Below, one piece after another: positions 1-4,734 of a stretch of 8,636 nt of DNA (the first letter of the stretch is position 1; every line of letters starts with the position of its first letter). Where the stretch lies: assembly GCA_012960055.1 (NCBI GenBank), contig DUCA01000214.1, positions 1 to 8,636 of the forward strand, written 5' to 3'. The notes below the pieces were generated by a model. The model made no database searches, was not told the DNA's origin, and saw only the letters and a program-made list of their open reading frames with translations. The stretch comes from Cycloclasticus sp. (GTDB lineage Bacteria; Pseudomonadota; Gammaproteobacteria; Methylococcales; Cycloclasticaceae). The translations under genes were made by a program, and so were the position numbers.

Positions 1-1
1 A

Positions 2-268
2 GAAATATTTCAGCAAACATTAATGGATGAATTGCCCGATAGGGATTGGGTTCTAACGCGAATTTTATGGTTGTCTGGGCTTGAAAGAGGTAAGAACCGT
101 TTAGGTGATGTGGATACCATGCGGCGTTATATTTATATACATGGTGCGCCAGATAATCTAATCGCAGCGCAACCATCCTCGCACGGTTGCATTAGGATGC
201 TAAATGAAGATGTGATTGATCTTTTCGAGCGAACACCCATCGGCACGTTGGTTTCAATAAACGAATAA
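2..268 (+). CDS. L,D-transpeptidase (YkuD domain), 3' part only
   Basis: The frame is open to the left edge, so the start lies outside the window; the first ATG (position 23) is internal. The 88 visible residues carry the C-terminal half of a YkuD catalytic domain: a RYIYIHGAP block, then SSHGCIRM, whose Cys (codon 188-190) is the catalytic nucleophile and whose His and Arg complete the active site. The end, with LFERTPIGTLVSI, matches the usual close of the domain. Family members act in the periplasm, forming 3-3 peptidoglycan cross-links or attaching proteins to meso-diaminopimelate; which of these cannot be told from this fragment. The signal peptide and any LysM domain would be upstream. 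It converges on the FliL-like gene with a 23-nt gap and I see no terminator there. NagZ, another murein enzyme, is nearby, but I infer no more than shared theme. Confidence 0.9.
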   Translation, partial: EIFQQTLMDELPDRDWVLTRILWLSGLERGKNRLGDVDTMRRYIYIHGAPDNLIAAQPSSHGCIRMLNEDVIDLFERTPIGTLVSINE

Positions 269-291
269 GCCGGTTTTCGTGGGGGGAGTTA

Positions 292-696
292 TTATTGGGA
301 TACGAAGTTGGTGAATAGCACTTTATCAACGCCGTCTGTTTTCGCATATTCCTTTAATGTTTCGTTCAAAACTTCAGTCGCTTTGTCTTGCAGTTCCATG
401 CGGCCCTCAATGCTTGAAATATTTCCAATATAATTATTACTTAATAATACAATAAGCGCGTGGCGTATAGCCGGGTTATTGGCGGTAATGGCTTTTTTAG
501 TGTCGGCATTAGCCAGTTGTAATTCGATTGATGTGCGTAAATAATGCTTATTACCCAATAAATTAACGGTGAATTGCGGGTTTAGGGGCAGATAAATGAT
601 TTAGGGAGCGGTTGCTGCTTCTGTTTCATCGCCATCTTCGGCAAGTACGGTTGATGTAAATAATAAAAAATTACACAGTAAAACGACTAAACGCAT
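292..696 (-). pseudogene. FliL-like protein interrupted by an in-frame TAA
   Basis: Read from ATG at 696, the frame gives a signal peptide (MRLVVLLCNFLLFTSTVLA), a short acidic linker (EDGDETEAATAP), then TAA at 603-601, and continues in the same frame as IIYLPLNPQFTVNL, HYLRTSIELQLA, IRHALIVLLS and the ending VLFTNFVSQ. These blocks match in order the stand-alone FliL-like proteins of Pseudomonas (about 138 aa, as I recall), which have an acidic linker, a Y-x-L-x-P block, LxF/LFS and LLFNNLIVQ-like ends. Total length would be 134 codons, about the family size, so nothing else is missing. The stop is one base from Lys, Gln or Glu codons. The downstream 102 codons are intact, so the lesion is recent, a sequencing error, or read through. 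FliL proteins bind the flagellar stator/basal body; the role of these stand-alone secreted versions is unclear. I see no Shine-Dalgarno sequence before ATG 696. Confidence 0.75.
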
Positions 697-702
697 AATG
701 AA

Positions 703-723
703 CCAGCATAAGTTTTATGCTGG
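703..723. promoter_or_regulatory. Perfect 9-bp inverted repeat in the divergent control region
   Basis: CCAGCATAA, a 3-nt GTT spacer, then TTATGCTGG. The arms are exact reverse complements. It lies between the divergent FliL-like gene (start 696) and nagZ (start 758). It is only 6 nt from the FliL-like start codon and overlaps that gene's candidate -10 element. There is no T-run on either side, so it does not look like a terminator. It could be an operator for a dimeric regulator, or an RNA hairpin that hides the FliL-like start. The structure is seen; the function is inferred. Confidence 0.5.
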
Positions 724-742
724 GTTGAAACCTTAATAGCAA
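714..742 (-). promoter_or_regulatory. Candidate promoter of the FliL-like gene
   Basis: On the minus strand, TTGCTA (742-737, 4/6 match to the sigma70 -35) is followed after 17 nt by CATAAA (719-714, 4/6 match to -10). Transcription would begin near 707, leaving a leader of about 11 nt before ATG 696. The -10 lies inside the inverted repeat at 703-723, so a bound repressor would cover it. For the opposite direction a CATAAT at 694-699 could be a -10 for nagZ, but its -35 is poor. Both are judged by eye only. Confidence 0.28.
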
Positions 743-757
743 GGATAGACTATAAAA

Positions 758-1792
758 ATGAAATCGCCTATGCCTCTTGGGCCTTTAATGATTGATATTG
801 AGGGAGTCGAGCTTTCGCAAGTTGATCGAGATGTTTTAAAGCACCCGTTGGTGGGTGGCTTAATTCTTTTTTCAAGGAATTACGAGTCGCTTGAGCAAGT
901 GAGGCTGCTGTGTATTGAAATTCATCGATTAAGGGAAGAGCCACTGTTAATAGCCGTTGACCATGAAGGTGGCCGAGTGCAACGGTTCAAAGATGGTTTC
1001 ACTCAAATACCCTGCATGCAGCGTTTAGGCGACGTTTACGCGGAGGATAAGCAACGTGGATTGGACTACGCGCAACAAGTGGCGTGGTTGATGGCGGCTG
1101 AATTGCGCCAAGTGGGCGTGGATTTTAGCTTTGCCCCGGTGTTGGATTTGGACTATGGCTGCAGCGAAGTGATTGGAGACCGCGCTTTTTCGAGTGATAG
1201 ACAAGCTGTGGCGGATGTTGCCGAGGCGTTTCAACGCGGTTTAGCCGATGCGGGCATGGCAAGTATTGGTAAGCATTTCCCTGGGCACGGGGCGGTGGCG
1301 CCGGACTCACATGTGGCTATTCCTGTCGATGAGCGCCCGCTTGAAGAGGTTATGCAAGAGGATATATTCCCCTTTAAACAACTGATTTCAGCAGGCATGA
1401 AGGGCATCATGCCGGCTCATGTGATCTATAAACACATGGATGAGTTACCCGCCGGTTTTTCTGACTACTGGCTACAAACGGTGTTACGTGAACAATTGGG
1501 CTTTAAGGGAGCTATTTTTAGTGATGACTTGACGATGCACGGCGCCAGTGTGGTGGGTGATTATGTGCAGCGCGCAACACGGGCATTACAGGCCGGTGGT
1601 GATATGGCCTTGGTGTGTAATGATCGCTCAGCAGCAGAGCAAATTATTGACGGCTTAAATGGGATGCCAATTGCTACAGATTCAGTTGAACGGCTAAAAG
1701 CCATGCGACCCACGTCGTTAATGTCGTGTGAACCGCTTCATGACTCTAAACAATGGCAGCAGAGTCATAAAATTGTCGAGGAACTGAGTTAA
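758..1792 (+). CDS. nagZ: Beta-N-acetylhexosaminidase NagZ (GH3)
   Basis: Cytoplasmic glycoside hydrolase of family 3 that removes GlcNAc from GlcNAc-1,6-anhydroMurNAc and its peptides in murein recycling; in bacteria with inducible AmpC its product feeds the AmpR signal. The 344 residues match the family length (E. coli 341). Visible motifs: LMIDIEG near residue 10, GGLILFSRN (33-41), DHEGGRVQR (68-76), KHFPGHG (172-178), then DSH (183-185), the Asp-His acid/base dyad on the mobile loop, and FSDDL (254-258), whose first Asp (256) is the expected nucleophile. No signal peptide, as expected. ATG 758 has an AAGGA at 741-745, 12 nt upstream, a rather long spacing; Met5 is an alternative start. 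First gene of an operon: its TAA directly abuts the ATG of hpt. Confidence 0.97.
   Translation: MKSPMPLGPLMIDIEGVELSQVDRDVLKHPLVGGLILFSRNYESLEQVRLLCIEIHRLREEPLLIAVDHEGGRVQRFKDGFTQIPCMQRLGDVYAEDKQRGLDYAQQVAWLMAAELRQVGVDFSFAPVLDLDYGCSEVIGDRAFSSDRQAVADVAEAFQRGLADAGMASIGKHFPGHGAVAPDSHVAIPVDERPLEEVMQEDIFPFKQLISAGMKGIMPAHVIYKHMDELPAGFSDYWLQTVLREQLGFKGAIFSDDLTMHGASVVGDYVQRATRALQAGGDMALVCNDRSAAEQIIDGLNGMPIATDSVERLKAMRPTSLMSCEPLHDSKQWQQSHKIVEELS
1778..1783 (+). promoter_or_regulatory. Ribosome binding site of hpt inside the end of nagZ
   Basis: GAGGAA lies 9 nt before ATG 1793 and within the last codons of nagZ. It supports the ATG that directly follows the nagZ stop (TAAATG), and suggests translational coupling of the two genes. 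Confidence 0.7.
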
Positions 1793-2368
1793 ATGGACGT
1801 TTCATTGGCTGAAATTGAAATTGTTGAGAATAACAGCGTCTGCTTATTAGATGAGCGCGAAGTTGAGTCGATGTTTACTCGCTTAGCGGAAGACATTACC
1901 GAGAAGTGCAGTGATATGAATCCGATTGTGCTTTGCGTGATGACGGGTGCTGTGGTTGCGGTTGGTCGCTTACTGCCTAAATTGAAATTCCCATTAGAAA
2001 TGGATTATATTCACGCAACGCGTTACCAAGGAAAAACTGTCGGTGAAGCGTTGGTGTGGAAACAACTGCCAACAACGACATTATTAAATAGAACCGTGAT
2101 AATTGTTGATGACGTATTGGACGAAGGAATCACAATGGCCAAGCTAAAAGAGTACTGTGTTGAACAAGGCGCTGAACGTTGTTATACGGCGGTACTCGTC
2201 GATAAGGCAATGACAGAGAATAAGCCGGTAACGGCCGATTTTGTGGGTTTTCAAGCGGGTAATGACTATTTATTTGGCCTAGGTATGGATTACAAAGGTT
2301 ACTTGCGCAATGTGAGTGGTTTATACGCCTGCCCAGAAAATTTAGAGGAGTTATTATGTCAGTGTTAG
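1793..2368 (+). CDS. hpt: Hypoxanthine-guanine phosphoribosyltransferase
   Basis: Transfers the phosphoribosyl group of PRPP to hypoxanthine or guanine, giving IMP or GMP, in the cytoplasm. The 191 residues carry VIIVDDVLDEGIT (102-114), the type I PRTase PRPP loop, with acidic pair D106-D107 and likely base-activating D110. VDK follows (136-138), whose Lys is expected to contact the purine O6, and then the metal/purine region with FGLGMDYKGYLRN (161-173). The loop HATRY (74-78), in place of the SSY seen in E. coli-type enzymes, and the GMDYKGY segment resemble the Pseudomonas type of HGPRT as I remember it. It starts immediately after nagZ and its last 13 nt overlap the next gene, whose product can release hypoxanthine. 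A xanthine-preferring enzyme is less likely but cannot be excluded by eye. Confidence 0.92.
   Translation: MDVSLAEIEIVENNSVCLLDEREVESMFTRLAEDITEKCSDMNPIVLCVMTGAVVAVGRLLPKLKFPLEMDYIHATRYQGKTVGEALVWKQLPTTTLLNRTVIIVDDVLDEGITMAKLKEYCVEQGAERCYTAVLVDKAMTENKPVTADFVGFQAGNDYLFGLGMDYKGYLRNVSGLYACPENLEELLCQC
2345..2350 (+). promoter_or_regulatory. Ribosome binding site of the thioinosine phosphorylase gene
   Basis: GAGGAG, 5 nt before ATG 2356 and inside the hpt reading frame. It fixes the start that overlaps the end of hpt by 13 nt. Confidence 0.75.
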
Positions 2369-3111
2369 CGATTATTGGCGGAACAGGATTAAGCAAGCTG
2401 GTCGACCTTGACGGTGTGCATAAACGGGTGATTAAAACCCCTTATGGAGAACCTTCGTCGGCATTAACCTTCGGTAAACTCAATGGCGTTGAGGTGGTGT
2501 TTTTGGCTCGTCATGGCTATGGGCATACCATCCCGCCGCACAAGATTAACTACCAAGCGAATATTTGGGCGTTAAAAGAAGCCGGTGTAACGGATATTGT
2601 TGCGGTGGCGGCTGTGGGCAGTATGAATAAGACGATGCCACCCGCAAGTTTGGTGCTACCCAATCAACTGATTGATTACACGTGGGGGCGCTTGTCTACG
2701 TATTTTGAAGAAGACTTAGAGCAAGTGGTGCATATTGATTTCACTAATCCCTATTCATTAACGTTAAGAGATCGACTCAGTGCGGCTATGGCTGAAGTAG
2801 AGCTGCCAGTACTGAACGAGGCGGTTTATGCTTGTACACAAGGCCCAAGGCTTGAGACCGCGGCCGAAGTTGTCAGGCTTGAGCGTGATGGTTGTGAGCT
2901 TGTCGGTATGACGGGTATGCCAGAGGCAGGATTAGCGAGAGAGCTTAAATTAAACTATGCGTGTTGCGCCGTTGTGGTTAATTGGGCGGCCGGTCTAGAA
3001 GGTGATGAAATAAGTATGGATAAGGTTGAGGCGTTCGCATCTGAAGGCATGGATAAAGTCCATGCGTTATTAACCGCCTTGGTTTTGCAGATGGAAACGG
3101 ACGCTAGTTAA
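2356..3111 (+). CDS. S-methyl-5'-thioinosine phosphorylase (MTAP/PNP family)
   Basis: Predicted to split methylthioinosine with phosphate into hypoxanthine and 5-methylthioribose-1-phosphate. The 251 residues show the trimeric nucleoside phosphorylase pattern: GGTG (8-11) and ARHGYGH (51-57) for phosphate, PPHKINY (60-66), CTQGPRLETAAEV (160-172) for the sugar/base pocket, and VGMTGMPEAGLARE (183-196). Where MTAP has TDYD, with aspartates reading the adenine 6-amino group, this protein has VNWA with Asn209, like the Asn of 6-oxopurine PNPs. That favours methylthioinosine over methylthioadenosine. P. aeruginosa PA3004 is the characterised enzyme of this type, where a separate deaminase first makes methylthioinosine. 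It overlaps hpt, which can recycle the hypoxanthine. Plain MTAP or PNP annotations are the alternatives. Confidence 0.88.
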   Translation: MSVLAIIGGTGLSKLVDLDGVHKRVIKTPYGEPSSALTFGKLNGVEVVFLARHGYGHTIPPHKINYQANIWALKEAGVTDIVAVAAVGSMNKTMPPASLVLPNQLIDYTWGRLSTYFEEDLEQVVHIDFTNPYSLTLRDRLSAAMAEVELPVLNEAVYACTQGPRLETAAEVVRLERDGCELVGMTGMPEAGLARELKLNYACCAVVVNWAAGLEGDEISMDKVEAFASEGMDKVHALLTALVLQMETDAS

Positions 3112-3117
3112 TTTAAG

Positions 3118-3123
3118 TATAAT
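3118..3123 (+). promoter_or_regulatory. Candidate -10 element before the DUF3581 gene
   Basis: TATAAT, a perfect sigma70 -10, sits in the 40-nt gap before ATG 3152. The -35 position holds no good match (a TTGCAG at 3085-3090 is too far at 27 nt), and the gap is very A/T rich, so a chance match is possible. No terminator is visible after the phosphorylase gene, so read-through from the nagZ operon is also likely. Confidence 0.35.
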
Positions 3124-3151
3124 AAACAGTTTAATTAAGATATTAAAAATC

Positions 3152-3859
3152 ATGAATTTAAAGCAGTTTTATAGTTTAGAAAATCAGCTTGTCAACGTTA
3201 GTCGTGAGCAAGCGAGTTTGTTCGCAAAATCGGTTGCTGGTGATTTCAACCCCTTGCACGACATCGATGCAAAGCGTTTTTGCGTGCCGGGCGATTTGTT
3301 GTTTGCGGTGGCGCTAACTGAATTGGGCGTGAGCCAATCCATGCGGTTTGACTTTGAAAGCATGGTGACGGAGCAATCCATCGTTAAATTGCCATCAGAG
3401 TTATCTGCCGAGTTCAGTTTGCGAGATCAAAATGATAAGTCGATGATGACGATTCATAGTTCGGGCAGTATCAGTCACGATGAAGGTTTTATTTCAAGTT
3501 TGATTGAGAAGTACGTGGAGTTTTCAGGCCGAACCTTCCCAGAGATTTTGATCGATTTGATGCAGAAAAACGATGTGATGATTAACCCTGCTAGGCCGTT
3601 AATTATCTACAAAGACATGGTGATTGAGATTGAGCAATTTTCCAGTGGCGAATTGTCACTGGAGTTTTCAGGCGCATCCATGAAGGTGAATGGCAAAAAA
3701 GGCAGCGTAAAATTGGAGTTCGATTTATTCGTTGATGGAAATAAAATCGGACACGGTACAAAGGACATGGTGGTGTCGGGCCTCAGACCGTTTGAGCAAG
3801 AGGCTATTGATGCGATTGTGTCTGATTACAATGCGACCAAACAGGCGTATTTAGTCTAA
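3152..3859 (+). CDS. DUF3581 family protein with a hot-dog/MaoC-like N-terminal motif
   Basis: A 235-residue soluble protein with no signal peptide or membrane segment. I recognise it as DUF3581, a family found in Pseudomonas- and Vibrio-type gammaproteobacteria with no assigned function to my knowledge. Residues 21-51 contain ASLFAKSVAGDFNPLHD followed by VPGDLLF. This is the pattern of MaoC/(R)-specific enoyl-CoA hydratases (F-A-x-x-x-G-D-x-N-P-x-H-x-D, then PG-x-L), in which the Asp and His (here D31 and H36) form the catalytic dyad. The C-terminal half (about 148-210) is rich in beta-type sequence, which could be a second hot-dog unit. Enzyme function is inference. The start has only a weak Shine-Dalgarno (TAAGA). 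Its stop codon overlaps that of the CsiV-family gene on the other strand. Confidence 0.8.
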   Translation: MNLKQFYSLENQLVNVSREQASLFAKSVAGDFNPLHDIDAKRFCVPGDLLFAVALTELGVSQSMRFDFESMVTEQSIVKLPSELSAEFSLRDQNDKSMMTIHSSGSISHDEGFISSLIEKYVEFSGRTFPEILIDLMQKNDVMINPARPLIIYKDMVIEIEQFSSGELSLEFSGASMKVNGKKGSVKLEFDLFVDGNKIGHGTKDMVVSGLRPFEQEAIDAIVSDYNATKQAYLV

Positions 3860-3877
3860 TTCTCGTTTAATTGACTA
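3852..3877. other. Weak hairpin across the convergent stop codons
   Basis: TAGTC-T-AATT pairs with AATTGACTA around a 7-nt loop, with one bulged T. It lies over both stop codons of the convergent genes. It is A/T rich and has no T-run, so it is a poor terminator; it is the only structure seen at this junction. Confidence 0.2.
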
Positions 3878-4731
3878 GGATTGGGTTGCACTAATTCAAT
3901 CGCTTCAATATGTTGTTCTTGTATTAAGTCGGATGTCGAAACGGGCGCTTCAGGAAAATCGATTTTTTCTACAATGGCTATTACGCCAAACCGAGGGTGA
4001 TCAAAATAGTGCGTGTCGCTGGTTTTAATTCGCCGGGTTTCTTTTAGTCGATAGATCGTGGCGGGCTGTAAAGCGACACTACTTAGATAACTATCGTTGA
4101 ACGTCGCTGGCATCATTTCCGTTAATTGCAAATCAACATCTAAGTGCAAATAGCGGCCACGGTGAAAGGTCAGCGTCCCCTCAAGCTGAATTGCACCGGC
4201 TTGTTGAACAATTTGTATGGCTTGTAAGGGACTTTTTTCTTCTAATGGTTGAATCCATCCGCCGTGAACTATGGGCGTATATGACGATTGTTTGTCGAGT
4301 CGTGTCACCACGCCGTGAAGTTGCTGTTGGTCAATGTTGAGTGGGCTAAATGCTTTGCTAATGAGCGGACTATCTGGTTCTTTGAAATCTGCTGAGAGGT
4401 TTGATTGGTTACTATCGCCATCAGAAGGGCTATCTAATTGAATGCTAATGAGCGGACTATCTGGTTCTTTGTAATCCGCTGAGAGATTTGATTGGTCGCT
4501 ATCGTTATCAGAAGGGCTATCTAATTCAATAGCGTCGATAGGCATTTCAAACGGTTCTTTTGTCCACGGTTCTAATGCTTGGTTACTGAGCGGGTTGTTT
4601 TCGAAAATAATGTATTCAACACTGTACCAGTCAATTTCTTGTTCTTTTCCAAGGTGGTTTTCTGCATAAATAACAGCGCTGTTAAAAACAAGAGAAAGAA
4701 GGGTGAGGATTAAAAAGCGAGAAGTCTGCAT
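3856..4731 (-). CDS. CsiV-family secreted protein
   Basis: A 291-residue protein with an N-terminal signal peptide (hydrophobic residues 5-21, likely cleavage after A23 in VIYA|EN), so it should reach the periplasm. The mature part opens with WYSVEYIIFEN (35-45), the signature start of the CsiV family next to mfd. Conserved-looking parts resume at about 137 (LHGVVTRL) and include HGGWIQPL (156-163) and RYLHLDVDLQL (193-203), then RRIKTSDTHYFDHPRFGVIAIV (233-254 region). CsiV was named in Shewanella for a role with the peptidoglycan machinery (a peptidoglycan-binding partner of LpoA-type function in Vibrio is what I recall), but this copy's role is uncertain. Residues 68-125 are two near-identical 29-residue repeats. 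It begins 3 nt after the mfd stop (TAACCGATG) without a visible Shine-Dalgarno, suggesting translation by coupling to mfd. Confidence 0.82.
   Translation of the reverse strand: MQTSRFLILTLLSLVFNSAVIYAENHLGKEQEIDWYSVEYIIFENNPLSNQALEPWTKEPFEMPIDAIELDSPSDNDSDQSNLSADYKEPDSPLISIQLDSPSDGDSNQSNLSADFKEPDSPLISKAFSPLNIDQQQLHGVVTRLDKQSSYTPIVHGGWIQPLEEKSPLQAIQIVQQAGAIQLEGTLTFHRGRYLHLDVDLQLTEMMPATFNDSYLSSVALQPATIYRLKETRRIKTSDTHYFDHPRFGVIAIVEKIDFPEAPVSTSDLIQEQHIEAIELVQPNPSQLNEN
4357..4530 (-). repeat. 87-bp tandem duplication within the CsiV-family gene
   Basis: Two adjacent 87-nt units (4357-4443 and 4444-4530) differ at about 8 positions by hand count, so they are about 91% identical. Each encodes 29 residues (68-96 and 97-125) with the pattern LDSPSD-x-DS-x-QSNLSAD-x-KEPDSPLIS. 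The frame is kept. The unit is rich in Ser, Asp and Pro and looks like disordered linker. Confidence 0.95.
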
Positions 4732-4734
4732 CGG

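Noticed and set aside
269..291. Terminator between the L,D-transpeptidase and FliL-like genes
   Set aside because: The 23-nt gap holds a G-run and a short T-run but no paired arms.
292..558. An 88-codon gene starting at TTG 558
   Set aside because: The frame upstream of 558 encodes family-like residues (IIYLPLNPQFTVNL) and, beyond the TAA, a signal peptide, so the TTG is internal to a larger broken gene.
689..723. GCATAA shared between the nagZ and mfd upstream regions as a common operator
   Set aside because: A six-base word is expected several times by chance in this window and it also occurs elsewhere, for example within the CsiV-family gene; flanking bases do not agree.
1025..1310. Two minus-strand open frames inside nagZ
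   Set aside because: They are antisense to conserved NagZ coding sequence and show low-complexity, His/Arg/Pro-rich translations typical of shadow frames.
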